Positions 51,468 through 63,952 of a stretch of DNA of 64,000 bases are shown in pieces. This DNA comes from Orthonyx spaldingii. Lineage: Eukaryota > Chordata > Aves > Passeriformes > Orthonychidae. The stretch spans positions 407,407 to 471,406 of the forward strand of contig VZTJ01001765.1 in assembly GCA_013397795.1 (NCBI GenBank), written 5' to 3'. Within the stretch, counting starts at the first letter, position 1; each line of letters opens with the position of its first letter. Under the pieces are notes generated by a model. That model was given only the letters and a program-made list of their open reading frames with translations. It was not told where the DNA came from and did no database searches. The position numbers and the translations under genes were made by a program.

Positions 51468-51945
51468 AGAAAACTTTTGAGCCATGGCATCCTCCTGGAT
51501 ACACTGGCAGCCCATGCCTTGCGGAGGTGCACTGCTCTTTGGGTTAAGAACTGGCTGGATGGCTGGGCCCAGAGAGTGGTGGTTAATGGTGCTGCATCCA
51601 GTTGGTGTCTGGTAAACAGTGGTGATACCCAGGGCTCAGTGCTGGGACCAGTCCTGTTTTATCTTTATCAACAACTTGAGAAAGGAGACTGAGTGTCCTC
51701 TCAGTCATTTCGCAGGCGACACCATTTTGGGCAGGAGTGTTGATCTGCTGGAGGGTAGGAAGGCTCTGCAGAGAGATCTGGACAGGCTGGATCGATGGGC
51801 TGAGGCCAATGGTATGAGGTTCAACAAGGCCAAGTGATGGGTCCTGCTCTTGGGTGACTACAACCCAGGCAGTGCCACAGGCTGGGGGAAGAGCGCCAGG
51901 AAAGCTGCCTAGCAGAAAAGGACCTGGGTGTGCTGGTTGACCCTC
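51468..51945 (+). mobile_element. CR1 LINE fragment, reverse-transcriptase region
   Basis: The plus strand carries part of CR1 ORF2: ALWVKNWLDGWAQRVVVNGA, then GSVLGPVLF (the conserved glycine-valine-leucine-glycine-proline block of reverse transcriptases), an INNL segment in another frame, FAGDTILGRSVDLLEGRKAL and RDLDRLDRWAEANGMRFNKA. The frames are split near 51,650-51,690. The catalytic F-A-D-D motif appears as FAGD, so one catalytic aspartate is lost. The 3' third of ORF2 and the 3' end are missing. Similarity ends abruptly just before 51,955. The minus-strand 163-codon frame here is an antisense shadow. Confidence 0.92.
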
Positions 51946-51954
51946 TTTACAGAA

Positions 51955-52075
51955 CAGGGTGATTAAAAAGACTTCTGCTACTTTCTTGAAGAAGAAGGAC
52001 ACCTTGTGCACCATAAACTTCTCTTGGAGTTCCTTCTTGAGACAAATCTCTCTGACTTGGAGATTAGCACACAAC
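51955..52075 (+). mobile_element. Possible DNA-transposon end abutting the CR1
   Basis: The CR1 coding similarity breaks off and is replaced by sequence starting cagggtgattaaaaag, which resembles the terminal inverted repeats of some mariner-like transposons. A matching inverted end was not found downstream within several hundred bases. It may be a truncated element or simply unique DNA. Confidence 0.2.
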
Positions 52076-55000
52076 AGAGGCCATGCCAGCAGCAGAGCAA
52101 AGAAACACCCCTCTGGACTGAGCTAGTGCAGTACCAATGTCATTAATTATTTAAAGAAATTGCCAGTCAGGGTAGCCATATGTCTCTAGACTGTGACACT
52201 TCTGAGGCTGTATTGCTGTCTGTACCATTCAGAACTGCAGTGCCAAAGAATAAAAGTGTCTAATATGATGTCATCCAGCTCTTTTCAGGGATGTTCAACA
52301 CTGAAATGAGCAAGAGAAGATTTCTAGAGTCTCTCATTTCCTGTGGCATCACTGCTTCAGAAATCCTAGAATCCTTTCCTCTGGAGGAAGCTTCTGGCTA
52401 TCCTTGGCATCACTGAATGATCCCTTTGTGAACTTGTGTCTAGGCCCTGGATCAGTGCCTGGTTTTCAAATCCTATATACTTTGTGCTACAAGGGGTGTC
52501 CCTTTCAGGGGGTATCCCCCTCCAGAGACCCTGGAGCCTCTGTTCCACCTCAGGCGGAGACTACAGAGGTTTCGGCCAGAAACTTCTCCATTACCTCTCC
52601 AGTAAGAGTCAGTTCTTCCGATGAGACCTGGTCTCCAGAAGTTCCTAATGTGGTGGTGTGCATTCCAGATTCCACTTCAATTATTCACACAGGACTGCTC
52701 TGTGCTACTTGTTGCTCAGACAGCCTCTCTCTCTCATTTTTCTTTTAAATAAGACATGCTCTCCTCTAACCACAGAGAAAGGTCTCAGGAGCTGACATGT
52801 ATTTGCTCCAGGGGGGGCTCTCAATCCTACCCTTTCGAAAAGGAAATCTCCTGTATCAGCTGCAGCCCCAAAGACAGTTTTAGTGAAGCACACTAGGAGA
52901 GACTTTTACCATTTGAATTGATTTGTCAATTAAACAAGAGCAAATCTAGAGATCTCTGTCCCTCAGATTTTGGGGACCTTGGGGCTTGAACTTGATCTTT
53001 GAGGAATTTATGTTCTCTAAGTTTACTATACAGTGTTTTCTGTTTTAAGAACACAAGGGCCCTGTACTGATAAAGCTGCTTTTTGTGCTGAAGAATTTGC
53101 TGTCCTTGACCCTTAGAATCCAAACCAAACTGTTCCAAGTCTGGTCTTAGGAGTGCTGCTGGTTCCTTGTGACCTGTCAGAAGCACTTTGCTCTTGTGCT
53201 CACACACCTCAGAGAAAATCAATGATTGGCATCACTGCACAGGAACCCTGAGAGCAGCAGCCAGCTCTGTACAGCACAGCTGGGGTTACTAAATGTCCAA
53301 ATGGTCAGACAGAGAATCTTTATGGACTATGAGGAATTATGTGATAGACTAATTAGAGATGACATTTAGAAAGGATCTTCCATTGTAGTCCCAGAAAGTC
53401 TCAGATTTCACCTATAAAAGGGGTGCTCTGACTGGCAGCTCAAGGGCCACACTTTGCCCACAGAAAATTCCTTTGCTTTGCTGGAAATGGGGAACATCTG
53501 CTAGTACTGCATGCATGGCCCAGCAGCTGAATGACCCCTATGGTGCCTGTACATAATCAATTATTATGAGTCAAGGCCTGCCACTCTTGTAACCACATGA
53601 CCGGCAAGACAGGTTGTGGGGAGAGGGCTGCAGAGGGATTTAGCCAGGATCACCTGGAAAGGCTGCATTGTCCTACCCATGGCTAGCATGTGTGGGGGAG
53701 CACACAGTTTGTTTTACACTAGACTGCAGGTCAGACAGGGTCAGCAAGACAGTAGATCATACAGCTTTTAACTGCATTCAAATCCTACAGAGCTTCGTAG
53801 GAGATAGAAGGGCAGACTGGCATCAGCTGTATCAGTGCTGATAGCACTGGCTGGCTTTTTTCTGTGTACTAAGGGATTGTTTGCACTGGCTAAGAGCAGC
53901 TGCTATACATAAGCTGGAAAAAAAAGGTGCATTTTAATGTACCAAGCCCAGACACAGTAGGTCCTGGTTTTGCCAAACATCTTCACAGCTGTGTTATAGG
54001 CACTCGCTTTTGAGTTCCTGAGCCCCAATTAGATGGCCAACGCCCCAGAGCAGCTGATAGCTGGAATGAGATTTACAGCAGCCAGGGTGCTGACCAGGGG
54101 AATACCGCAGGAAAGCGGGAAGGCTGGGGCGAGCGTGGAGCCTTATTGTTCCCTAGAACTTAAATATTTGAGTGGCCTTGAGTTAGGTACCTGCTGCTTA
54201 CAATGGGTATTTATGGCCACCAAGTTATTTCCTAACAGTAGTCATCCCTTTGGATATGAGTAACTGGCTCATCAGGCACATACTTGACATTGTAACCAAC
54301 ATAATCATTACAGCAAAGCACAAGATAGAGCAGCTGCAACCACTTTCATTCAAAAGCAAGGCTGGAAGATGAGAGAGCCACATGCCTCATGTGTCATTGC
54401 TAGTGGATAGCTACCACCCCAGAGAAATACCAAGAAACAAAGAAGCATCCTTGAATCCTGGTCCCGCACATCTTCACACCTCCTGCAAATTCTGTTACAT
54501 TAAGGATGGTGTAGCAAGAGCCTGGTAGTGACTCAGAGTGTGTGAAAGCCATCATGCCTAGTAGGCTGTGCAAAGTCCTTATTCATGTCCCTTCCAGGAC
54601 ACCTGTAAGTCAGTCACACTGTGAACAAAAGTGCACATAGGAAAAATGAAACTCTTGGAACAACTTTTCCTAAATTTCCAGCTCTTCAAAGTCTATGTGT
54701 ACAGTCAGTCTTGTTTAGGTTATACATGAATAGCACAGGCTCATTTGTAACACTCTGTACTCTTTGTAACGCTTTGTACTGCACACCTGCCTGACCACAC
54801 AACCACACGACCTCCTTGCACCTCCGCTCTGGCCATCTCTGGCTGTTCTAGTTGAATCACAGCACCAGCTTTGCTAACAGTATGTTTTCACTGTGGTTGT
54901 ATGAGGGAGTATCACTATTAGCAACTCCAAAAACCTGGCAGTCAAGAACTAAGCCACAAAAAAGCAAGAGCTTGCTTTAAAATTACGTTTGTAAGAAGTA

Positions 55001-56409
55001 ATAACTGTGTAGTAGGATTCATTCTACCTGACTTCTTGCATTTCAGTATCAAGGTTTCCTTCTAAGCTTTTCTCTTCCATCACCATGGTTAGAAATAATA
55101 TTTGGGTCCATGCTCTGGGTGTGCCAGAAACCACTAGATATCTAGAGGCTCACAATGAATTGTTTGAATTGACAATGTTGTTCAGCTGTTTATAAGACTA
55201 TCTGGCATTTAAACCCAGTGCATGAAAAAGTCTGGAGTGGGTAGAAAATGCTGTCAGACCAGAATGGTAGCTGACTTTGCAAAGGTGTAAAGTGCAGTGA
55301 AGGATGAGCGGTGCCAGCTGCCTGCATGGTCCCTTGCCTGCCGTGGACTTCCTGTGTGGGCTTGGGCAAGTCACATGGCTTCCCTGGGCTTCAGTTCCTT
55401 GTCATTGTAAAAGGCAGAGCATCTGCTCACTGCACAGAGGTGCTGGGGAGATAGACATGCTACAAGGGAGATGTGACGAGGCAGTAGGGTTTCTACAGGG
55501 TCAAAATAACAGATAGCCTCCAAAGTATTGGGTAGCCTCCATTCAGAAATGGAGATTGTTTATCGTGTTAAAACTGTTGCAGGAAACTAAGATATTAAGT
55601 AAAATATTTCCCCCCCTCCCCCCATCCCAAAAAAACCAAAAAAAGTGTTACCACTTGATACCGCTAAAACACCTTATAAAAACATCTTACTTGTCGTTTT
55701 CATCAGCTGTCCCTTCAGGTCTTTGCACTTCAAGGGACATAGCTCCACAGGTCTGCAGTGCAGCCTTAATTCAGGTGAGATGTGTTAGCGATGCCTTCAA
55801 ACAATCGATCTGGTCTCCTTGTAGAACAGAGCGGCCAGGCTCTGCCAGTGACACTCTGCCTCACAAACCTCAGCTCAGGAAGCAGCTCCATCTGAACAGA
55901 GCCAGGGACCCTGTGCATCACAGCACCACTCTGGGTCTGGCTGCCTTGGAGCTCACCTTTCCTCCTGTCAGCGTCTTTCACTTCTCCCCAGGGATCTGTA
56001 ACGGAGCTGAGTTACAGACACAATAAAGATGGACCTAAAGGAGAACAAGACCATGTTTTATAATCAACCCTCCAAAACTTTTGTGGGTTAACAACACGGT
56101 TCCACTTTTGACTCATCTCTAGAAACGAGCCTCCTTTCTTTCTGCCAAAAAAAGGTGACCTGCCAGCCAGTCTGACGCAAGGTAATTTGTCCTGTTTATC
56201 TGATGACTTCGATAAGCCATAGAGATTACTTCTCTTCCTTCATCCTAAAGTACCAAGTTGTTTATATGCTGAAATCCCGAGTGACTTTTTTTTACGAGAG
56301 CTTGAATGTGACAATAATTTGGAGAAAAATCTTGGTTGTAAAACTAAAAAAGCATTTTAAATATGTTCTTGGTGTATTTTCTTCCAGTTTGCAAATTATC
56401 CCTAGTCCT
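52076..56409. other. Gene-free DNA
   Basis: No gene I can support. Several GC-richer stretches (around 52,500-52,700 and 53,640-54,160) hold short frames on both strands without domain signatures. An imperfect near-tandem repeat of about 18 bases lies at 54,744-54,780. Confidence 0.45.
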
Positions 56410-56703
56410 GGCCCCTCTCAGCAGTCACGAGATAAGCTTCGAAGAAACAAGGTTGTTGATTGACGGCTCATTAGAAGTTGCAAGAGCAACAAAAGGCAGC
56501 CTGCAGCAGCCGGAGCTCAGCGCCTGCCTGGCCGTGCGGACGCTGGTCAGCACTGGCCTGAGAGGAACAAAGACCGCGGGAGACACTGGAGGAAAACAAC
56601 ATGAAATTTTCATGGTGTGCGAGAAAGGCCAGGTGTAATGGATCAGGGCCAAAGCCTCCCCTGCCCCCACGGCCCCGCCGCATAGATTGACTTTCTATAT
56701 ATA
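56410..56703 (+). promoter_or_regulatory. CpG-enriched stretch ending in a TATA box, promoter candidate
   Basis: About 280 bases of locally high GC with CpGs (for example gccgtgcggacgctgg and ggccccgccgcatag) lead directly into TATATATA at 56,696-56,703. A promoter reading rightward would start near 56,728. No exon or open frame with a recognised product follows. The 12 bases ctatatataggt are shared with the candidate LTR at 12.2 kb, so a decayed LTR is also possible. Confidence 0.25.
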
Positions 56704-58589
56704 GGTACTCACAGAGAGCATAGGTTGTGCCACACGGCACGTACACGCGTGCACAAATCCAGGGTGCCCTGGCTTCTCTGTGCCAAACCGAATTTATCTG
56801 TCAATCCAGTTATAAATGAAGGGCTCCAAGTACATACAGTGTTAATATCTGTACATATTAGATGTCACGGCTCCAGACTTAGGTAAGGTCATACACTGAG
56901 CCAAACTCACCCCTGCAGTGTAAACCAGGCAAGGCTTACTAGGAATGAATTTGGCTCCATGTGACTGCCTGTAGTTATGTTTGTTTTTACAAATCTTGTT
57001 TATCCCTCGTGTAAGCATTTCCTCATAGTTAGGGGACTTCTACCAGGCACATGCCAACCCACCTTCAACCCACAAACTGGTGTGTCTGTTTCTTTTGCTT
57101 CCCACAGGGGTTTTTTAAGCCCCCTGATTCAAGTGCTGAAGGGCACTTGCTCATCAGACATGGTGGATGGTGATAGCCTTCCCTCAGTCCTCTAAGTGCT
57201 AAAAGGTGGAGACACATTCATAACAAATTGATGCAAAGAAAATTAGCCTTTGCCCTTTCTATACAAGTGTCATCTGTCAGTAGTTACAAGTGAGTTTTAG
57301 TTAAAATTTTTCAGTGGAATCTATTTGCTCAAATTCCCTCTTTCCCATGCTGAGGAGAATTCTGTTTGAGGTGTAGGTAGGTGTTCTTGATGTCAAAAAT
57401 CGTATTTTAATTCTAGTAGGTCACTTAGACCTCTTCAGTAAGTACTCAAAAAAGCACAGTTATCTGTCTTATCTAGTAGTTATCTAACTTCTAGTAGTTA
57501 TCTAACTTCCAGTTATGTGCTTTTCATGAATAGTCACATACAGAACTTTAAATTTATCTCTTGTAAGCTTTCATACTAGTAGAAATTCACTGTGCAAGTG
57601 GATCAAAATGCCTGGATTATGCTTTTTTTTTTTTCCTTTGGATTGTAATACTTCAAATACATGCAGAAATGTTTGTAGGATACTCCTAAATGTCAACACC
57701 CTGGAAAAACACTAGACTTGAAGAGAAAATTAGATTATAAAAGTGGAGTGCAACGAGGTGCTGTTAGATTATTTAAGTTTAGAAACTCATATCCTGCTGT
57801 TCTTGTTGCATTAAGACTTTACAGGTTGAGGAGAGCCAGTATTTTGTGAAATGGATACAATGACACCATAGACATTATTATGCCATGGAATTTACTGATA
57901 AAACCTACATCTATTAACTCTGTTCTTCAGTAAGCATAGCTTAATATTACATTCCCTAAACCTAGTAGTGTTATGTGAGCATAAAACTGGGATAAACACA
58001 GATATAATCTAGAGCTTGACTTCAAATTAAGAAAATTACATTTCCTATAATGCACAATAACCATTTTCACATATTTAATATGCTTTCTGTTCACTTCTCG
58101 AAGAGTTATAACAGTAATGCTTAAAACTGAATCTTTATTTTAGCAATAGAAAGTCTGAGTCCTGAGCCAGGCAAGGTGATTTGCCTAAGGTTGCCTATGG
58201 ATTCATTTTGAGCCGTCTTTCATTCCTTTGTTCTGCCTTCTGATCATGCCAGATGTAATTTTGCTTTCACTTAAGGACTGAATTTACTTGTAGTTAGCTC
58301 TTCAGAAAAACTTCCAAAGTGTTATCTGCTGTAAACCACAACAAATTAATAAGGATTGAAGCTTGCATACAGAAATCTGCTGATTTCAGTAGAAGTTTGG
58401 GGATGAGGAAAGGGAGCTCTGAGAGAATCACCTAGCACACAGCTACAGCAGAAAGCCTGTAAAAATTGCTATCACAGCACAGCGACACACAAAAAGGCAG
58501 GAGATGTAACCTTTCTCCTATATTGTAACCCACCCCTTCCCAAAGTGGCCGCAGTGAATTGAAAGGAAATATTGAAGCAAGCTGCTCAT
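56704..58589. other. Gene-free DNA with a short tandem repeat
   Basis: Apart from the 18-bp repeat at 57,473-57,508 and a poly-T run near 57,622-57,635, nothing stands out. Confidence 0.45.
57473..57508. repeat. 18-bp perfect tandem repeat, two copies
   Basis: ctagtagttatctaactt occurs twice head to tail (57,473-57,490 and 57,491-57,508), followed by a partial third unit. Probably replication slippage. Confidence 0.9.
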
Positions 58590-58700
58590 TCTTCAGGCGC
58601 AGGGCTGTGTGGGCTTCCTCGGGCCCTGCGCCACACAAAGGCCAGCACTGCTCTGTGGGGACCCAGCGGTCCCGGGGGGCCCTGCGCGGGAGCTGCCATA
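58590..58700. other. GC- and CpG-rich patch
   Basis: A roughly 110-base stretch includes a direct repeat of gggccctgcgc (58,621 and 58,678) and a GGGACC-cagc-GGTCCC inverted repeat (58,658-58,673). It stands out from its AT-rich flanks. It may be regulatory; no coding evidence. Confidence 0.3.
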
Positions 58701-60233
58701 TCCCTCCATTGTGATTTCCCTTCGAAAATAGTCTAGTGCTTTACAAAAAGCCCAAAACACAATAGTGTGACTCAGCAGTTTGGATCTGCGGGCCACCAAG
58801 CCAGCTCTGTAAAGGTGTTGTTGCTTGTGGCTGAAGGAGGGAAGATTCCAGTGCTGCCTGCCTTTGGACCTCGCTTCACGGTCAGCCTTGGGGAAAGGAG
58901 TCTCCAGTCAGTGTTGCGCTGAGCTGCCAGGGGCCACAGACACATCAGCCGTGGAAGAAGCCGAAAGAATAGGCATTCACGGAAAACACAGAGAAATAAC
59001 ATAATTGCCAAACCTGCCTCGTGATCCGTGATTTTGGAAAGCCACCTGCTATCTCGGACTGGTACCACAAATCATTAGGCAGCCAGAGGAGGCAGGCATC
59101 TCGGCTTTGCTGTCAATAAAGTAGGTCAGACACTGGCTTGCCTGCCTCTCAGTTACTGTAACAATACTATTTGTAACACACTTTGACAACAAAAAGCACT
59201 AAAGCTAGAAACTACAGCTAGTAACACTCTGTGGCGGTGCTGGGAGCCAGTCGCTGGTCCCCTTCCTTGGCAGGAGAGAGTAAGAGAAAGACAACTGAAA
59301 AATGAGACCAGGTGGTCATAGAAAGCAAAGAGACTGGCGGAGCAGCAAAGCTCCGAGGAGGAAAAAAAGACCAGAGGGGAGGCAATATTAGCAAATAAGC
59401 AGAGAAGTGAAAAATAAAAAGTAGCAGAAAACTGTAACAAAAGAGAAAGAAAGGGGAAAAAGAATATGAAAGTTGACTTAACCAGAAACAGTCCTGGCTA
59501 GTCCCCCTAGAAGGGGAGTGATGGCTTAGGCCAGGCGTGGGGCTGTGCCGCACCAGAGGGGAAGGCAGTGTGCTCCCCCAGGGAGCGAACAAACCAACCC
59601 TGAGTCACAAATGGAGACGGGCAGGGCGCTGCCTGCCCATCTTCTCACAGCTTCCCCCTGCCCCTTGCCTTGCAGCTGCTGAAAGGTGGGATCCACGTCT
59701 CACTGCGGCTGCCTGCCTCTGCTCACCCTGGCTTCCCTCCACTTCTCCACGCTCTCCTCTGCCGTTCCTCCGAAGCAAGCAGTCAGCCTGCTCTCTATGT
59801 GAAACGCTCACCAGAGCTTTCATTGCTCCGAGCTTGTGCTTGAGTGCCTGATTGGCTTTCAACCTCCCCATTTTGGTTCCCCACTTTGCTTTCCCCCTAA
59901 CTTTGCCTCTAATCAAAAGTTCTGGGAAAGATTTTAAAATCTAAAGCAATGCTCAGGTGGGGCTTCTGTACCCAAGGTACAGACGGACATTTGAAAAGCT
60001 GACCATTTGTGATTTGGGACTTTTCAATAAAGCAGTCCTTTGAACCAGTGTGCTATTTGTTCAACTGTAGGTTGTTTTTTTTCCACGGAATTTTTTAAAG
60101 CAATTATCTTTAAGTCTCCCTTTAAAGAGCAGACAACTCTTGTGCTTCACTCTTTTTTGGGTGGTTTTTTGTACGGTTTTCTTTTTTTTTGGTTGCAGAC
60201 TGCTCCACTTTCACTGAGCACCTCCCCAATTTT
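58701..60233. other. Gene-free DNA, GC-richer
   Basis: A 104-codon plus frame (59,537-59,851) and antisense frames of 95-124 codons (59,153-59,592 and 59,605-59,916, minus) overlap without recognisable motifs. An AATAAA at 60,027-60,032 lies downstream on plus but no transcript can be assigned. Confidence 0.4.
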
Positions 60234-60657
60234 TCTCTTCTCTTCTCTTCTCTTCTCTTCTCTTCTCTTCTCTTCTCTTCTCTTCTCTTCTCTTCTCTTC
60301 TCTTCTCTTCTCTTCTCTTCTCTTCTCTTCTCTTCTCTTCTCTTCTCTTCTCTTCTCTTCTCTTCTCTTCTCTTCTCTTCTCTTCTCTTCTCTTCTCTTC
60401 TCTTCTCTTCTCTTCTCTTCTCTTCTCTTCTCTTCTCTTCTCTTCTCTTCTCTTCTCTTCTCTTCTCTTCTCTTCTCTTCTCTTCTCTTCTCTTCTCTTC
60501 TCTTCTCTTCTCTTCTCTTCTCTTCTCTTCTCTTCTCTTCTCTTCTCTTCTCTTCTCTTCTCTTCTCTTCTCTTCTCTTCTCTTCTCTTCTCTTCTCTTC
60601 TCTTCTCTTCTCTTCTCTTCTCTTCTCTTCTCTTCTCTTCTCTTCTCTTCTCTTCTC
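60234..60657. repeat. (TTCTC)n pentanucleotide array
   Basis: About 85 uninterrupted copies of a TCTTC/CTCTT unit, all pyrimidine on plus and all purine on minus. Being free of stop codons, it generates long spurious frames on both strands (Leu-Phe-Ser-Ser repeats on plus, Arg-Glu-Glu-Lys repeats on minus); these are not genes. Such mirror-symmetric tracts can form triplex (H-DNA) structures. Copy number is uncertain because the array ends at an N. Confidence 0.98.
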
Positions 60658-60658
60658 N
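60658..60658. other. Single-N assembly junction inside the microsatellite
   Basis: The N lies exactly where the repeat changes from TCTTC units to CTCCT units, so the assembler may have joined two non-overlapping ends here. Confidence 0.9.
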
Positions 60659-60690
60659 CTCCTCTCCTCTCCTCTCCTCTCCTCTCCTCT
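60659..60690. repeat. (CTCCT)n pentanucleotide array
   Basis: Six to seven copies of CTCCT, differing from the neighbouring array by a T-to-C change per unit. It is probably a diverged edge block of the same pyrimidine satellite. Confidence 0.95.
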
Positions 60691-63111
60691 TCTCACTTGT
60701 CACAAAAATAGATCATTTAAATAATTGGAAGCAAATAATGAAAATTGGTCCAGAGAGTTTCACATTCTGAGTTTTCCACATGTGTCAATCTGCTCTGCCT
60801 CTGCACACCCTCAGCACCAGGCAGGGAGGGAGGATGGGAGTTTGAAGGAAGACAACCTCCCTTTGACAGAATGGACAAAAGTACTACTTGCCACCCGCTG
60901 GCACCTTTTGAAGGAGCTCAGCATGTTTTCCACCACAGAATTGTCCATCAACTACTGTACACCTGTAGAACCTGAAGCACAAACCATGTGAGTGGATCCC
61001 ACTGCAGTATTGTGCCTTTTGCAGAATGGAGATGCACGCATCACTTCACCAATTCCCTGCCCTCTGCAGCTCTTCCTGCCCTGTCAGTCCCAGCAGTGGA
61101 TGACCTGCTGGACTTTCATGAGGTAGCCACAAAAATGAAACAAAGATTGCAAAAAAGAAACAGCAAACACCTCTCCAGATTTAAGAAGATACTTTGCCGT
61201 AGTTTTGTAAGAGGATCTCATCTATCTCTTTAATAAGTAAAGAATTTGGGTGACACAGGACCTTCTTGTCTCCAGTGGAGAACATTTTTTTCCCGGGGAA
61301 CCTGAAGCTCAGTTATTAAAAATGAAAATCTGTCTCAGCCTTTCAACTCTGTTCTTGGAAACACCAGCTGTTAAAAAGGGGAGAGTTAAAAAGGAGCCAA
61401 ACAGAGGGACCTTTTCCAGATAACACTTTCCTGTGATCTTGGTATCGGGACGGCTGCGTTGGGCTGCAGAGAGGAGAAAAGGTGAGCTATGATGCTTGTT
61501 ACATATCACAGAAAAAGCTGTGTTTCCTCTTAGGTGCTGCCTACCTGGAGTACTGAGCTGCACATCCACCATTAAAACCCAAAGAAAACCCTCTTCCCAA
61601 AACGGCATGATGCAAGCCCAGGCTGGTGTGGGAAATGGGTTTTCACGAGCATTAGAGATACTGGGATAAACTGGTGAATTGTTACTTGCAAACATTCCTT
61701 CAGGAATATTGTGAAGCGTCCTGTTCTGCCAAATTATTTTCAGACTTGTTTTCCAGGTTTTGAGATTTGTCAGGAAGTTGTTTGTTTTTTCCCACCCAAA
61801 CTGTAAAGTCTATCCATTCTAGTTTTATTGGAATTTGGAGATGATTTGCGACTGGATTCACTGGAAGAGGAATAAGTTCCTCAGTTTTATGTTAGTCCTC
61901 ATAAGTATGCATTAAAATATATTGCATTTACAACGAATACAGTGAAAGCAAAAACTCAGGGCAGCAAAAGGAAATTTTTCTACAAAAAGTGGCATTTTTT
62001 CACCTACATAGCAAAATTAAACTTTTGTATTTTATAAAAAAAAGGTTCTAACACAAGTAGAGTATATTAGTGTCATTAGCTGAAGACAATAAAGACAAAA
62101 ATCAAAAATTACTATAAGAATATTCTCTGGGTGGTGAAACAGGGGACATCATAGATTTGTATATGAAAATGGAGAGTCTGAATTTGCAAACAATGGCATC
62201 CCTAGACAGACTCTGCTCAAAGGTATTCTGAACTAATTGAATATTCAATGTCCTGTAAGCCCTTTATGATAGGAAAACTTGCAATTGCAGAAAAAAAATT
62301 ACATTTTTCTGTTATATATATTTAATGTTTATCTTTCTTTTCATATATTTTTAAAAAGGTATCAATGTGAAGTACTCAGCAGCTTCTAGCACTAGGTCTT
62401 CCTTTTGAACTATTGACAAAATTAGGCAATTCTGGTTTTACTCTCACTTTTACTTTCTAGCTTCAGTTTTAAATATATTGCACCTAGGGCTTAATGCTCC
62501 ACTCTGCTGAGCACCCTGAACAGTCCTGTATTGCAACAGAAAACATAAACGGTCAGCACTAGGGGTCAAGTTTCTCTGCTTTATCTTCACATTCAGGATA
62601 GCTGAGTTCTTTCCACCATTTTCTATCCAAATATGAATGATTTTGAGGTCAAGCCTCCAGAAATAGCACTGAGCATTTACCAAAAAAATTAATTCTCTGC
62701 TGGTTCCAGCCAAAGGCCCACATAACACAACATGCAGTCTCTGGCAGTTCTTTGGCAAAACGTGTGACACACGTAAATGTGATGTTCCTCTTCTGCATGA
62801 TGACAACAATGCAACAACATCTACAAGATGACAGTATATGTATGGGGATCATGTGCAATGTGCTTTGTTAGGGTCAGATCCTGCAAGGACTTCTCTGATG
62901 TCCTGTGAGCAGCACTGAGAATGATGAAAAATCTGAGCATTTGGGATCTGTGTATGTGCCCCAAGATAGGAGCAATCACTGTCATTAGTTTTAAAAGCAA
63001 TGGAAGAAATAGATCTGTGAATTTTTAAAAAATGTAATAAAAATGTGTCACTTAGGCATTTTGAACTTGGGATTTCAGAAGAATGTTCCACCCAAGCTGA
63101 TTCACACTGGC
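60691..63111. other. Gene-free DNA
   Basis: No supported gene. Frames at 60,725-60,991 (plus), 61,309-61,695 (minus, 128 codons) and 62,450-62,809 (minus, 119 codons) have no recognisable domains. Confidence 0.45.
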
Positions 63112-63270
63112 AAAGGTTGCTAAGGGAGATTATGGAGTCTCCATCCTTGGAAATATTCTAAAGCCATCTGAACATGGTATAAGTGTAGGTGGCTTTGACT
63201 GAGCAGGGGTTGGGATCAGATTGTCTCCAGAGGCCCCTTCCACCTCAGCTGTTTTGCAGTTCTGTGATAA
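63112..63270 (+). mobile_element. CR1 LINE 3' end, strongly 5'-truncated
   Basis: The plus strand reads from ttatggagtctccatcc, the conserved end of CR1 ORF2 and its 3' region, through tgagcaggggttggga and ccagaggccccttcca to ttctgtgat, which resembles the CR1 terminal octamer. Only the last 160 bases are present. Confidence 0.92.
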
Positions 63271-63952
63271 CTGAGCTCCAAAATCAAATAGTCTCAAGCA
63301 GGCAGGGAACGCTTGCAGGCAGTGAAGTGTGGTGTCAAGCCCTGAGCTTACACATTACCCAGCTGTGACATTTAGCAGCGCCATAATGTTTCATGCAGTG
63401 AGATAAAGACCTAATTCTGCCCTGCCCTGAGTATATCTGGTAAGTCCTGAGTATATTCAGTGTTCATTACCAATCACACTCAAAAATATTCTTGATCTTA
63501 CACCTCTGAAGTCAGTTTGTCTTTGCAAGGAGTGGATCACACCTTTACAGAATGAGGCTGCAACTCTGTAAAGATCAGATACAGATTTTCCTTTAATATA
63601 GCCCTTATGAAATCCCAGCAGTGGAGTCAAACATCTGAGGAAGTTTATGCTGCAGAAGTTAGTCCAGAATCCAAAAAGGAAAGATGATGAAGACGAAAGC
63701 TCATAAGAATGAGATGGGAAGAAGCAGGAGAGAGAGGACAGGAGTACAGAATCAGGAGGAAAAACATGCGCAATGGAAGAAGCCCAGAGACGTGAGCAAC
63801 TGATGTTTTTTGGTCTCTTTTTTTTTCAAAAAAGGGAAGAGAAATCTTCATGGGAACTTCCCCCTACATCATTAGCAGACAATAGAAAATCTATTCTGTG
63901 CAAAATCCCTCCAGAATTGGACAACTGGTTAGAGAAACTGAAATTGTATAGC
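63271..63952. other. Gene-free DNA
   Basis: No recognised feature between the CR1 tail and the terminal purine repeat. A 68-codon minus-strand frame (63,645-63,851) lies over purine-rich plus-strand DNA and shows no family motif. Confidence 0.45.

Noticed and set aside
51583..52074. Minus-strand frame of 163 codons
   Set aside because: Most of it is antisense to the plus-strand CR1 fragment; the rest has no recognisable domain.
60040..60770. Open frames of 161-223 codons across the microsatellite on both strands
   Set aside because: They are translations of a pentanucleotide repeat that contains no stop codon in any frame; the peptides are pure repeats.
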